Positions 21,540 to 35,465 are shown, numbered from the stretch's first letter. The stretch: 64,000 nt of DNA from Sclerotinia nivalis (GCA_029531795.1 JAPEIS010000008.1:868001-932000); one strand, 5' to 3'. Made by a program: numbers and translations. Notes: generated by a model not told the origin, from the sequence alone.

Positions 21540-23300
21540 ATTCGACCAAACACACTAAATAAAAAACACAAAGATCGACTGTATCGCTCTGATCCAAACG
21601 ATGAACGTCTAAAGAATCAAAAACACATTGTCCTCCCTCAAGACTGTTTTGATAACGACCTTTATAAGGATTTGATTGAACATATCAATTTGGTACCAGT
21701 GAAAACAATAATACCACTCTACAATCAACCAATTGATACCTTAATCGATATAGTGTATACTAGATCCGATATTGTAGATCAATTTATCTTTGTTTTTAAC
21801 GATCTATCGATGATTAAATAGTCAAAAAAGCATTGTAAAACCCTTCGGATTGTTATACAAGATTGTTCGGTCCAAAATAATAGAATTTACTACCAGAATA
21901 AGATTTAGGTTCCACCAGACAATAAACTCAAACTCCAAATTATCTATCGAACTCATTTTTCTAATCCTATCAACCATCTTGATCGAATTAAAACGATCGA
22001 TTTTATCTCTCGTATATACTAATAGCCTAATATACATTTGGAGATCGTGTCCTACATAAAAGCCTGCAAACTTTGTACTTATACCAAATCGTCCAAATCG
22101 GTACCTCCCGGATTTTTGAAATTGCTACCTATCCCTTTTCGTATATGATCTGATATCTCAATCGACTATATTATACTACTCCCAGATTGCACTTATTATA
22201 ATTCTACCTATAAATATATCTTGATGATAATCTACAGATTAACCAAAATGAGATATTTCATCGATACACACACGCTAACAATAGAAAAGCTAATCGATAC
22301 TTTTATCAACCGCATCTATACACTTCATAGACTTCCGGACAATATCATTTCCGATCGGGGAATACAGTTCGTATCAGGTTTCTGATTACAACTCTCAAAG
22401 CGATTGAAAGTTACCTTAAAACATTCTTTAGCTTTTCATTTTCAAACAGATAATCAAACTGAGCATATTAATTCGGTTCTAGAACAGTATTTACAAGTTT
22501 TTGTTAATTATCATCAAAACAATTGATTGGATTGGTTATCCTTAATCGAATTTGTATTCAATAATTTGATCTCTGAAACAACTGATTGTTTGTTTTTCTT
22601 CGCCAATTACAGTTTTAATCTATACCTAGACATTGAGTCTAGTAAACCTTACCCACCGGATATAACTCTAACACAAAAACGAAAATTCTTTAAAAATAAT
22701 AGAACCACAAATCGTATAGAATATATCTTAAAGCAACTTTATACTTTTGTACAGCAAACAATTGCTATTTATAAGGATTATACTAACTACTATCGCTTTA
22801 ACTCACCTCACTACACAGCTAACCAGAAAGTCTTTGTTAATACTAAGAATATAAAGACTTTACACAAAACAAAAAAGCTGAATGATAAATGGATCGACCC
22901 TTACAAGATTATCAAAGTTTATCCTTGTATTTGTCTTGTTCAATTGTCTAAGAATATTAAAATCTTCCCTGTTTTCTATCATTCTTTTTTACTTCCAATT
23001 CATACTAATCCTCATTTCCCGATTCAAATAACGATTAACGAATCAGAATCCCTAACTATACGGGACAGAATTTTGAAGCGGGACGACGATAAGGATGAGT
23101 TTGTTCAGAAATGAATATTTGAAGGAGTTCTAGATAATCACAATAAAGATGGCTATCATTATTTGATCAAATGGAGATACTACGCGCTAACTTGGTAATC
23201 AGCTAATGATTTAAAGAATAACGAAAAGGTTCTTATCGAATATCATCGCCTTCACTCAAAGAAACCAGGACCGTCAATTTAGATCCTAAAGCATTTCGAT
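21540..23300 (+). pseudogene. A1 integrase (DD35E) with chromodomain
   Basis: The zinc-binding part shows THFSNPINHLDRIKT ... ACKLC (about 21950-22080), which gives the HHCC arrangement. The catalytic core has Asp in SDISIDYIIL (about 22150-22170), Asp in SDRGIQF (codon 22353-22355) and Glu in QTEHINSVLEQYL (codon 22461-22463). The last two are 36 codons apart, the canonical D-x35-E spacing, so the triad survives. The C-terminal domain is open from 22527 to 23114 (ANQKVFVNTKNIKTL, TKKLNDKWIDPYKIIKVYP, INESESLTIRDRIL), followed after one stop by a chromodomain (IFEGVLDNHNKDGYHYLIKWRYY, YHRLHSKKPG; about 23115-23280). One stop inside the core region makes it inactive. Confidence 0.93.
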
Positions 23301-23606
23301 ACTACTATATTGAAACCGGAACCACAGAATTTGCAATCGGAGTTATATAATGCAATTACCACGCCTACTCTACAAAAATCTATTTGTATCAAGATTATTC
23401 GTTTCGTCTAAAGGTATATTATATATTATTACAATTGAAGATATAATATTTGAATTATCGTATATTGAAGAATATAATATCATTAAGGAATACTATACAT
23501 TTTTGTTTAGAGATCTAATTAAGGAAAGGGATCTATGTTTTTTTTTTTTTTTCTTTATTTTTTAACGTCTATTTAAGATCAAATGGGTTTCTTAAAGAGA
23601 GGGTAC

Positions 23607-23769
23607 TGTTACGGGTTCATTTCCCTTCATCTGTATATAATCATGTATGCCTTAGATATATATACATACACTCACTTCTATATAGTCAGGTTATCTCCTT
23701 GATCTTCTTCTTTTTTTTGTAGTATAATTATAGATCAACTTTATATATACCTTTTCTTTCGTTATGATA
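23607..23769 (+). repeat. Middle LTR shared by A1 and A2 (163 bp)
   Basis: Preceded by the A1 polypurine tract and followed directly by another family A leader, so one LTR serves as the 3' end of A1 and the 5' end of A2. It starts TGTTACGGGTTCATT and ends TTATGATA. Its hairpin arm is decayed (CATGTATGCC-TTA-GATATATATA). Confidence 0.92.
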
Positions 23770-24060
23770 ATTTGTATTATTTTTTTAAAGACTCTGTCAT
23801 TTTACGAAGTGATTTGATCTTATCAAATCATTTGTAGACTTTTGTATTTGTTTTCGATTGTTTTTGTATTGTTGTAATTCGTCTACTTTTATATAATTGT
23901 ATTTCTTATTTGCTTTTGTATAGTTTTTTTATTCGTTTTTATACAACTTTTGATCTCTGATTGTTTTTGTACGATTATATTTATTTGTGAACTTCTATAT
24001 CTGTTTTTGATTGTTTTTGTATGATTGTATTTTATATATATAATTGTAATTCTTTTTATA
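23770..24060 (+). other. A2 leader with degenerate repeats
   Basis: 291 bp between the middle LTR and gag. Same repeat type as in the other copies (GATTGTTTTTGTANNATT units), with the hairpin block TGATTTGAT-CTT-ATCAAATCA near 23810-23830, where both arms have changed and still pair. Confidence 0.6.
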
Positions 24061-25990
24061 ATGACTTTTGGTTCTATATTTATTGATAACGCGATTTCTA
24101 CTTCTATCGAAGAAATTCGTACCAGAATCCAATGAGTCTTCGATTAATAGTTTACTATTATACAAATCCTAATAGAATTAAATGCTCTAGTAATATCAAA
24201 CCTTATTGTCGGTTCTAACGAACAAATTGTTTATTTGAATTATATTTTCTTTATCATCGAAGATCGCTTTATTATTCAAATTACCTATATCGTTATTCAA
24301 ACAAATAAGATTAAGGAATTCAAAACGGAAAACATCGGGCTTTTTTGTATTTTGATTGATAAACAAACTCAACTGAACACTAATGATATTGTTATTAACC
24401 AGAAACCAATTACTCTTTACCAAACTCAAAAAGATCCGTTTGTTTTTAAAAACGAAAAATCTAATATTCTCGTCCATTAAAAGAATTATCAATTCTGGAA
24501 ATTGAATTTGCAATTTTACTAGATAATCGATTCATAACTCTTTGTTTCCAAACAAAAGAAGATTAATTATACTATTAATCTTCTTAATAATTAAATACAA
24601 CAAAAATATATCACAAATATTATCAGATTTGTTAACAATCCTATTTGTTTCGATTCTGTTGTTTCGTTTTTGATCAAATTAGATAAATTATATATCTCTA
24701 TAAACATTGAAAGAAAAGCTTTATTCAAATTCAATAAACTTTTTATAGGTTCAAAGGAGTCCTTTTCGGCTTTCTTCTCTATATTATCTTATCTAACTAA
24801 TTCTTGTTATAAGTTTGATCATAAGATTATTAATACAATAAAGCAAAAGGTTACTATCCCTCTCCGAACTTTAGTTATTGATGATTCGAACCCCTGTATT
24901 ACTGACGATATTGATGATTGACAAAAGAAATTCTTTATTTGGAATCAGAATCTTTGTAACACCGAATATTATAACAAAAATTCTGATAATACATCTATTG
25001 TTGATAATAATGATCTTATAGATTTCGATACAATGAAACAAAAGGGATAATAGCAAAAAAATCAACAAAATAAGAAAAAGAAATTTAATCCTATAGTTTC
25101 TTGCAATTGTTGTAGTAGAATCGATTATTTTCAAACTAATTGCTATACTATTTATGATATCAACAATAATCTTCTTTCCGATAAACAAACTCTTGCTAAT
25201 GCCTTTTCCAATTATAATACCGCCATCCCAACTAATCTGGCCCCCATTCAATATACCGCCGCTCCGGCTTTCCAAAGTATCAATAAATCTAACAATAATC
25301 ATAATGGATTTCGAGAAGGATATATTGGTAATTGAATACAAGATCAACAATATTTGAATCAGATACAATAATAAAATTATATCAAATCAAAAAAGGTTGT
25401 CATTATATTTAATTCAATCAAGGAAAATCCTGAATAAGGAAAAGATTAATCTTTATGAAAAATTGTTCATAGAAGAATACTAATAGCAAAAAGGTAAATC
25501 AAAGAATAAATAAATATAAATTATTGCAGTTCAACTTTATGAATAGTAAATCTCTATTCGTTAAAACCATTATATTCTTTATATATGAAAATTTTTTTAT
25601 TGTTATAAATCTCATTGATAATAAATATTTCGGAGAAGCTTTTATTGATTATTCTTTTGTTTTCAAATACAATATTGAAATACAATTCTTACCTTTTCCT
25701 TATAAACTTCGATTTACCAATGGAAAGGTCGTTGATAGAATTACAGAATATTTTATAATGGAAATCGCTATAAAGGATCATTATGAATATTAGTCTTTTT
25801 ATATTATTTAATTTTCATCAAAGATATTGTTAATCTTTGATTTACTGTAGTTGCAATATTATAATCCTATTATCAATTGAACAAAGATGAGTTTAATATT
25901 TTTTTCAAATTATTGTATTTCTAATTGTTCAGTGTATTATGATTCAGAATTAATTATCATATTAACAATTTTATCTCCAATCAAGAAACA
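24061..25990 (+). pseudogene. A2 gag and protease region
   Basis: Gag opens MTFGS at 24061. Open pieces include NYIFFIIEDRFIIQITYIVIQTNKIKEF (24235 on), LDKLYISINIERKALFKFNKLF (24670 on) and a knuckle CNCCSRIDYFQTNC (about 25105-25146). Here the second Cys survives and only the His has become Tyr. Protease region at 25524-25793: INLIDNKYFGEAFIDYSFVF, LRFTNGKVVDRITEYFIMEIAI. Stops throughout. Confidence 0.8.
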
Positions 25991-26699
25991 AAAGGATTTA
26001 GCAAAAGTTATTTTACAATAGGTTATCGATGTTATCGAATTTTTAAATAAATTCTTTATTGATTTTAATATAAAAGCTAAATATATAGATTATAAATATT
26101 GCTTTTTCTATATCGAGGATTGTTTAGAAAATGATACCGATTCTTTATTTATTCAAATGTCTTTTACTTCTAAAGGAGTTTTTTATAAAAAAATTTCTAT
26201 CGAAAAGATACTAGATGAAGGTTATATATTATAATCTAATGATTCTTTTGTTGATCTTGAATTTCAATAAAATTTGATACTTAGTATAAATCATTATCGA
26301 ACAAAACGTTACAAAGAATCAAATAATCAGGTATAGATGATTTTCAATTATCTGTATCCAAAATCGATCTTGAAGATTACAGATCGATATCATTCTATTT
26401 ACAATCCAAAAAACTATTTGCCTTTGTTTTCTATTGAAGAATTCTTTATACTTGTTTACAAGGATATAAGTTCAAATATAGATGATATTTATTGATTGCA
26501 AGCTTTTAGTTTTGTTTCGTTTTGTTAACAAGATAATATTTGGGTTATCCAATTGATATAGGATGAATTGGATATTATATAGAAAACTGTTGAACAAGAT
26601 TATCTGTGATAAGTTATATTGTTCTTGACATTTATAGAAGAGGATTTTCGATCGATTTTGTAAAGGCAAAGTGATGTAGCAAAGATGCTTTTTAAAACT

Positions 26700-29600
26700 C
26701 TATTGTAATTTTATGATTTTGTATACGATTGTTATAAATCGTTCTATTTGCGAAAGGTTTTTGAGGCTGATATCGACAAATTTTTAACTGGCAAATTTTC
26801 CCTTAATGATAATCAAATACAATAAAGGCTTTTTATATAATTACAAGATAAACTTTCTGTTTTTTTTCTATATTATATAGATAGATTATCGCTTCGTTGA
26901 GTCTGGGATTACAAGATTGAATTAATATTTGATAAAAAACCATCTTATTTCAAAAACTGCTTTTTGTTATTAATAAAGTTGGTGGTAATATACAAATAGT
27001 TCGATGATAATCTCTTCAAAGGATTTATTCGGGAATCGAAATTGCAGTACACTTTTCTTTTGCTGTTGATTGTTAAGCTTGGAAAAGAGATTCATATTTG
27101 TTAAAACTATTGAAGATTCAATAATGTTATTATAAAGAATCGTTATTTATTATCTATTGTTTATAAAACATTAGATATTTTCTGTAATACAAAAATTTAT
27201 ATCAAGTTTGATATTATTATAGTATTCAATAAATTGCGAATCGTTGAAGGGGATAAATAGAAAATTGAATTCATTATTTGTTTTGGTTTTTTTGAATTTT
27301 TAATTATATCTTTCGGTTTCTACAATATATTTGTATTGTTTCAATATTATATTAATTATATACTTTTCAATAAATTGGATAAGTATTATATTATATATCT
27401 TGATGATATCTTAATCTATTCCAATAATTCTATAAAGCATAAGAAGTACATTCGTTAAATAATTCAAAAGTTAATAGATACTAGATTATAGATTGATATT
27501 AACAAATATAAATTCGAAACTACAAAGACAAAGTATTTAAATCTTATCATTACAATCAAAAATATCGAAATGAATCAAAAAAAGATTACGATTATTATAT
27601 TTTGAGAATTGCTTTTGTATATAAAGGATTTACAACGATTTTTTAGTTTCACTAATTTCTATCAATGTTTTATAAAAGATTTTTCAAAGATTTGTTATTC
27701 TCTTAACGATCTTTTGCAAAAGAATATTATATAGAATTGGATTGTAGATTATACAAAGGCTTTTGATATTTTAAAAAAGGCTTTTATAACAATACTGGTT
27801 TTGGTATACTTCGATTATAGATAGAAAACTATTTTGGAAATCAATACTTTCGATTGAATCTTAGAAGGAATCCTTTTATAATACAATGATGATAACGTTT
27901 TATATTTGATTGTTTATTTTTCATCTAAATATATAATGACGAAATGCAATTATAAGATCTACAATAAGGAACTACTCGTTATTATCAAGATAATGAAAGA
28001 ATAATATTCAGAACTCCAGAATTCATAAAAGGAATTCGAGATTCTCATTGATTATAAAAACTTCGAGTATTTTATAATTACAAAGACTCTCAATCAATAG
28101 TAAATATAATAATCCGAATTTCTATCTCAATATAATTTCTGTATAATCTATCAATCAGAAAACAAAGCTATTCGATTAGATATATTAAATAGAAAATACA
28201 AAGATCGATTATATCGCTCTAATCCAAACAATAAATATCTAAAAAATCGAAAATGTATTGTTCTCTTTTAGGATTGTTTTAATACTGATCTTTATAAAGA
28301 TTTGACTGGATATATCAATTTAGCATCGATGAAAACAATAGTATTACTTTACAATCAATCAATTGATACTCTAATCAATACAATGTATATTAGATCTAAT
28401 ATCGCAGATCAATTCATTTTTGCTTTTAATAATCTATCGGTAATTAAATGATCAAAGGAGTATTGTAAGATTCTTCGAATCGCTATATAGGATTGTTCGA
28501 TTCAAAATAATAGAATTTACTATTGAGATAAACTTTGGGTTCTATTAAATAATAAGTTTAAGCTTTAAATTATCTATTGGATTCATTCTTCTGGTCCTGT
28601 TGGTTATTCTGATCGAATTAAAACAATCGATTTTGTCTCTTATATATATTGGTGGTTTAATATACATTTGGAAATCGCATTTTATATAAAGGTCTGTAAA
28701 TTTTGTATTTATATCAAATCGTCTAAATCGATATCTTCTGGATTTTTGAAATTGTTATTTATCCCTTTTTGTGTATGATCTAATATCTCAATCAACTATA
28801 TTATATTGTTTCTAGATTGTATTCATTATAATTCTATTTATAAATATATCTTGATAATAATCTATAGATTAATCAAAATGAGACATTTCATTGGTATATA
28901 TATATTAACAATAGAAAAGCTAATCGATATTTTCATTAATTGTATTTATATACTTTATAGACTTTCGAACAATATTATTTTCGATCAAAGAATACAATTC
29001 GTATCAGGATTCTAATCACAACTTTTGGAACGGTTAGGAATTACCTTAAAATACTCTTCAGCTTTTCATCCTCAAATAGATAATCAAATTAAATATATTA
29101 ATTCAATTCTAAAGCAGTATTTACAAACTTTTGTTAACTACTATCAAAACGATTAATTGGATTGATTACTCTTAACCGAGTTTGTATTCAATAATATAAT
29201 TTTTGAAACAATTAATTATTTGCTTTTCTTTGTTAATTATAACTTTAATTTATATTTAGATATTAAACTTAATAAATTTTGCCCACCAAATATAACTTTA
29301 ATACAAAAACAAAAATTCTTTAAAGGAAATCAAATTATAGATCATATAGAATATATTTTAAAGCAATTTTATACTTTTGTATAATAAACAATTACTACTT
29401 ATAAGAACTATACTAACCATCATTACTCTAATTCACTTTACTATACGATCGGCCAAAAAGTTTACATTAATACCAAGAATATGAAGATTTTGTATAAAAC
29501 AAAAAAGCTAGATAATAAATGGATCGATTTTTACAAGATTATCAAGATTTATTCTTATATTTGTTTTATTCAATTATCTAAGAATGTTAAAATCTTCCCT

Positions 29601-29930
29601 GTTTTCTATTATTCTTTTTTCCTTTTAATCTATACTAATCTTTACTTCCTAATTTAAATAATGATTAACGAATCAGAATCCCTGATTACATAGAATAGAG
29701 TTTTGAAATGGAACAATAATGAGAATAAGCCTATTCAAAAATGAATATTTGAAGGAGTTCTAGATAATCACAATAAGGATGACCATCATTATTTGATCAA
29801 ATAGAAACACTACACATCAATTTAGCAACCAATTAATAACTTAAAAAATAATGAAAAGATTCTTATTAAATATCATCGCTTTTATCCAAAGAAGCCAGAA
29901 TCACTAGTTTGAATCCTAAAGCACCCCGAT
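26700..29930 (+). pseudogene. A2 pol: RT, RNase H, integrase, chromodomain
   Basis: Co-linear with A1 but more interrupted. RT catalytic block is YLDDILIYS near 27395-27420, intact. RNase H at about 27770-27990. Integrase has Asp in FDQRIQFVSGF (28979-29012), while the Glu position is Lys. Chromodomain at about 29745-29925 (IFEGVLDNHNKDDHHYLIK). Confidence 0.85.
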
Positions 29931-30236
29931 ACTACTATATTGAAACCGGAACCATAGAATTTACAATCGGAGTTATACAATGTAATTGTTATACCCATTC
30001 TACAAAGATCTATTTGCATTAAAACTGTTCGTTTCGCCTAAAGATATATTATATATTATTGCAATTGAAGATATAACGTTTGGATTATCATATATTAAAG
30101 GATATAACATCATTGAAGAATACTATACATTTTTATTTAGAGATTTAATTGAAGGAAGGAATCTATATTTTTTCTTTATTTTTCTTTATTTTTTAATATC
30201 TATTTGAAATCAAATGGTTTCTTGAAAAGAGGGTAT

Positions 30237-30398
30237 TATTATAGATTCATCTCCCTTCATCTATATATAATTATATATGTTTTAGGCACATATATATACA
30301 CTTATTTTTATATAGTCAGATCACCTCCTTGACCTTTTTCTTCTCCTTATAGTACAATTATAGATCAACCCTATATATCCTTTTCCCTCGCCGTAATA
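30237..30398 (+). repeat. 3' LTR of A2 (about 162 bp)
   Basis: Starts TATTATAGATTCATC (TG to TA) after the purine tract GAAAAGAGGGTAT and ends CCGTAATA. Strongly decayed compared with the middle LTR. Confidence 0.88.
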
Positions 30399-30401
30399 AA
30401 A

Positions 30402-32200
30402 CCTGAAAGAAAAACTACAAGATTGTTTACTAAAAATAATCTAATCAGGAATGAGTTTATTGAGGTTTCCTAGATTCAAAAAAATCGTTAAATTGATAAT
30501 CTTTTTATCCTTAATCTTTTCGAAAATTATAATTGTATCAATTTTCTCAAAACAGATTTGTTGAGATTCGAATATAATTTTATCAGTTAATCGGTTAATT
30601 GAAGTTCTGATTTTGTATAGATTTGATCAGATTCTTCCGATTTTGTATATGATTTAGATCTTGTTGAAATCGAAGATATACTTTATATAATCTTTTTGTA
30701 ATATATATTTTGATTTGAAAATGTTTTTGTTGTTATTATAAATTATTTTTCTTTTCGGGTTATTAAAGGCCTTTCTCGTTTTGTAAAGTTGAAAAAAGAA
30801 TTGTTTTGAAAATATCAATTTGTAAATTCTAATATTCAAGAATATTTTCTTCGAATGAAACTTGTAAATGGTTTATTCTAGATTTAAAAGGTTTTAAATA
30901 ATCAATATAAAAGGATCGACGAATAAATTTACTATTGATTTATTGTAATTGATAGGATTTCTGATGATTTCTTACAAAACTAATTATTATAAATGGATTA
31001 TAGTAAATTAGATAAAGTTTCTTTTTAGTAAATGCTTTATTATAGAATATAATCATTTGATTAGGATTGAAAACTGTATAATTTCGAATATCTATATTAT
31101 GTTTTTCTTTGGTTAGTGTCTTTTTCCAATCAGATCGTTGTAAGACTTCTTGTTGAATTAACTTTTTGTTGTGTATAAAATCGAAGATTTTTGATTGATG
31201 GATTTCTTTTGGAAAATCTTTATCGAAATCTGTAATATTGAATAAGAAGTTTTGGATTTCAAGATATTGATTTGAAGGGTATTTGATTTTCAGATGTTCT
31301 ATAGACTGATATCCAAAAAGGATTTTATAAGGAGAATATCCTAGATAATCGATTTTTTGTATATTGAATAAATTGATTAAAGTTTGAACTTCCATAAACC
31401 AATTTTCGATTTCTGAATCAATCTTTTTGAGGATTCTTTGAAAGAGATTGTTATCTTTTTTAATTATATTAAAGGATTTCTTAGCTTTTATAATTGTAAA
31501 GATAAATAGTTTTTAGTTTCTTTAGCAAATTATTTAATTATTTTATTTTCGAAATGAGTATTTGAATTATAAAATCTTTTGATCGGAATTCCAAAAGTAT
31601 TGAAAATCCAATTTAAGTATTTTACTATTTTAGTGTTTGTTGTTTCAATTATTGGAAAAGTCTAAATATAATATAAAAAGTAATTAATTATAAAAAGAAT
31701 ATGAGAAAAATAAATAAAATCTTCTTTATCGAATATATTATTATCGAAATCTATTGATTGAATAATAATACTAATTTTGATAAGTTTCTGAATTATTGAT
31801 TAGATTATTTTAAAAATCTTAGTTTTATTGATTGAAGTAAATGGAAAAGATTTTATAAAATCAAAGCTAATAAGAATTAAAGGATAATCAATTTTATAAG
31901 ATTTGAAATAGAATATCTTTTGTTGTATATTATGTTTGATATATTTTATACAATCTTGGATATATTATTTGATATTGGTAATTAGTATTGATTATTAATA
32001 ATTCCTAAGTTTTTTGATTATAAGTTTTATTATATAATAATCTTTTAAATCATAAACGAAATTTAGTATTTTTGAAATTTCAGATTTGAAAATATATCAT
32101 TTATCGATTTTATAAAAGGAAAAATACAGTTCGCCTCCGAATATATAAAAGTTCTTAATATACTTAAGAAAGATTGTTTTCTTTAATTTGAAAAGGTTTT
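30402..32200 (-). pseudogene. B1 integrase
   Basis: The clearest part is the open stretch 31395-30940: GYSPYKILFGYQSIEHL, which is the conserved segment after the Gypsy integrase core, then NPNQMIIFYNKAFTKKKLYLIYYNPFIIISF, the GPF-type C-terminal module. Further left, after stops, IRRSFYIDYLKPFKSR appears. The core upstream (31400-32200) is badly broken and I could not place all three catalytic residues. Confidence 0.8.
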
Positions 32201-34900
32201 CAGAAAGGATTTGAATTGTTATATAAGTATATATAAAAGAATACTATAGATCCTTATTATATTTATTTGTAATTGGATTATATTGAATATTATTAGAGAT
32301 AACTATAAAATGATTAATAATTATTGATTCTTTCAATAATAATATAGAAAATATATTCTAATTTTTGAAATCTAATTGTTTCTGTAGATGTTAGGCTTTT
32401 CGAAGGCGAAGAAATTCTTTGTAGTCTTTAATATTGTCTTTCCAAATCCATTTGGGATTATTCGTATTATATTGTAATTCTCCTAAAAAATCTAAAAGAT
32501 CATTTGATTTACAATTAGGATCCGGAAAAATAATACAAGAAAGAGTATCTGTAACTTTGTTATAAATTTTTAGGATATGAATAATAATGATATTGAGAAT
32601 GGAAAACTCTATTGTCCAACGAATATATATATTTCTAATCTGAGAATTGAAAAAAGAAAATTGGTAAATAACAAATGATCAATAAAGATTATACAATCTT
32701 CAGTAGACCTGAAATAATAATAGTATTTTCTAACAAACTCAATAATAACAAATAATTCGCATTTATAAATATCATAATTTCTTTATATTTTGATTAACAA
32801 AAAGGAATTATATAATATAGGATATTCTATTAAACATTTAATATTCTATTCTGAAAGATAATGTTTCTGAATAATAAAGCATTTTGATACAAAAGCATTT
32901 GAATCTATATATATCTGAATTAGAAGAGTATAATCGATACTATAGAAATCGATTATTTCTGAGTATTTCTTTCGCAAAAATTCGAAAACTAATTATTCAC
33001 AAACTCCTTATTACTATTCTACTTTTCCTATAAAACAGGAAAAAGAATAAAAAATCTCAACAAAGTTCTTAATACCTTTACAAATCATCTGTATTGTAAC
33101 TAGAAAGCTTCGAACTCTAATCTGATTAATAGAAACCAGAAAATTCTTGATTTTGACTACTTTAATAGATTTGATAACTATAATATTGCCAGCTTTATAA
33201 AAAAACTTCTAAAACCTTTATTTGATCAACAAAGATATACAATTTTTTGAAAGATAAATATAATTAAACAAAATCAAAACAAAGAAAAATATAATTAGCT
33301 AGATTAAAATAAGCTTCTTCCAGAATTGCAAAATCTGAAAAGATATCGTTAATATAGATTTGATCAATACTAGATTGTTTTTAATACTAAATTCAAATAT
33401 AAAAGAATATTCCTTATCTACTGAATCATCTTTAAAAGAAAGAATATAACCGAAAACTATACAAAGAAATTCAAATATAGAAAAGCAAATAGTTTGAATA
33501 TCTTGTAAAACTCTAATAGATTATATCTGAATTGAATCTTCTATAGAAAAGGCAAAATAATAATGATCTTCTAGATAAAAAAGCATACCCTAATAAACAT
33601 ATTTCAAATCGAATTGTAAATATACTTTATAATTAGAATGAAAAAGAAACTTATAAATATCTTGAGATAAAGTATAATAACTATCTGATATCTATTTTAT
33701 AATCTTCAAATAATCGAAAACTATATATCTTTCAGAACCAGATTTATAAAAAAGAAGATTTTTGGGATATTCAACATCTGGTTTATCAATCATTAATGAT
33801 ATTATTAATCAATCGGAAAATTTGTTATTAGCTATTATAATATATTTATATATATAGCATTTATACCCTTTAAATATAATCTTATTAAGTTAAAACATTT
33901 ATTAAAGACTATATCTAAATCTTTTCCTATTTTTATAAAAGAGAATATCTGATTTGAATCATATTCGATAAATATAAAAAGGAATAAAAGAAATATAAAT
34001 TAATTTTATAATATTTAAATCCTTATAAATATAAAGAAATCAAATAACTCTAAATCGAAATTCATTTATTATTAAAGGATCTATATCAATTTTACTCTTT
34101 TGAAACTATTCATTAATAATATCTAATAAATCTATAGATATTTCTTAAAGAATCAATCTTTTATTTATAGAATATATATATATTTTTAAAGGATTCAATT
34201 GAAAAATAAAAGCTTGATTGATCGAAATATATTGATCTCTTCTTTAAGAAAATAATTTGAAACATTTGGAATTTGTTTTGAAAGAAAAATCGAATTGATA
34301 TAATATTTCGAATAATATATATAGATCATTCATTTGAAAGATTACATTAAAAGTATATAATAATTGAACTTTCGAAAAGGAAAATGTAGAATAATAATAA
34401 CATTTCCGATAATCGAAACTATAATCTTAGTTTTCAATAAAAAATTCTGAAAAAGCATTTTCTCCGAAATTATTTAATGATTAAAGGAGTATATCCTTTA
34501 TTAAATGAAATAATTTAGATTATATAAACCTTTGAAAAGATTGAATATATAAAAAGTCTTTATTCTGGATTCCTTTAAATTCTTTAATACTAATTTTCAA
34601 AAAAAAAAAAGTAGTTTTGAATTATACTGAAGATTCAAGAGTTTAAAGAGTCTTGTAAATCATCTAAATCTGAATAATCATTTTGAGATTCTGAAATAGA
34701 TTCAGAAAGGGAATCAAATACTTTATCGAATACTTTTTCAGAATCTATTAAATCGAAAAAGTTTTCTAATGAATTAATTTCTTATTGATCTTCGAATTGT
34801 ACTGTTTTTGGAATTGGTTTGATTATGAATATAAAATTATCAATATTTCTATCAACAATTTCAAAATTCATTGAAATTTCAGTATTTAGAATAGCTATTT
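32200..34900 (-). pseudogene. B1 reverse transcriptase/RNase H region, extremely decayed
   Basis: Position between protease and integrase requires RT and RNase H here. No minus-strand frame stays open for long. The segment around 34190-34330 aligns with the end of B2 (FKADSKHFKLLF, DQYISINQAFIFQL), which precedes RT. I could not recognise YxDD with confidence. Assignment is by element order and by similarity to B2 at its edge. Confidence 0.55.
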
Positions 34901-35465
34901 GATATTTTGGATTGGTTGGATATAAAATAAATTGATAAAAAAAGGATTATTTAAATTTCAAAATCTGAATAAACATTCTTTTCTTGTCCAAATCTTTATC
35001 TCTAATAGAAAGGATAAAATTAAAGATATCAATATGATCTTTGATTGTATAAAGTTATAATAGATTTAACAAAAGAATCTTCTGATTTTTATTAGGATTA
35101 TTTTCCTTATTAGAACGAATGAAAGTATAAATAATTCGTCGAACTCCTTCGATTACAAAATCAATAGTAATATATTCTTTCAGATCTATATCAGTTCTAT
35201 TAGCAATTCTTATAGAGATATTATTATTTGATTGAATCTTATATCGATATAATCCTAAATGATCAATGAAAACAAAAGAAACAATATTGTTATTAGAATC
35301 TTGATCAACAATACAATTGGATTTGTTTATAATAACCTCTATCGGAAATAATCCTAGTAAAATATATATTCCCTTAATTCGGAAAGAACAATCTTTATTT
35401 GTAATACGAATAATAATCGGAATAACTGGGTAATCTATAATATTAGTTCTTTTTAGATCAATCAT
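34900..35465 (-). pseudogene. B1 aspartic protease
   Basis: Open at 35465-35055 on the minus strand. Reads IPIIIRITNKDCSFRIKGIY, then CIVDQDSNNNIVSFVFIDHLGLYRYKIQ, which looks like a retropepsin active site DQGSxxNxIS with Gly changed to Asp. The later ILLLNLL matches the ILGLPWL end of such proteases. B2 carries the same protein at 58187 on, with the same Gly-to-Asp change. Confidence 0.75.

Larger units (their letters stand above)
16991..23769 (+). mobile_element. Gypsy family A, copy A1 (5' member of a tandem)
   Basis: Full-length element from the 5' LTR (16991-17153) to the shared middle LTR (23607-23769). It is the least decayed A copy, especially in its first kilobase, and the best reference for the family. 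Order: leader, gag with knuckle, protease, RT, RNase H, HHCC/DD35E integrase, chromodomain, polypurine tract AAGAGAGGGTAC, LTR. The base before the 5' LTR belongs to Copia (flank ATATA, 16986-16990). Stops at Trp and Gln positions inactivate it. Confidence 0.92.
23607..30398 (+). mobile_element. Gypsy family A, copy A2 (3' member of the tandem)
   Basis: Runs from the shared LTR to an LTR at 30237-30398. It is co-linear with A1 throughout but much more decayed, with independent changes. It is followed at 30399 by AAACC and element B1, which does not match the ATATA flank before A1. Gag keeps its ATG (24061-24063). The integrase Glu is Lys (QIKYINS, about 29090). Confidence 0.92.

Noticed and set aside
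23535..23556. Poly-T tract as a processed-transcript tail
   Set aside because: It lies within the A1 3' region, where other copies have a mixed TTTCTTTATTTTTC tract, so it is a local expansion.
23607..23769. Insertion of A2 into the 3' LTR of A1
   Set aside because: That would leave an LTR remnant and a target duplication on both sides; only a single complete 163-bp LTR separates the two internal regions.
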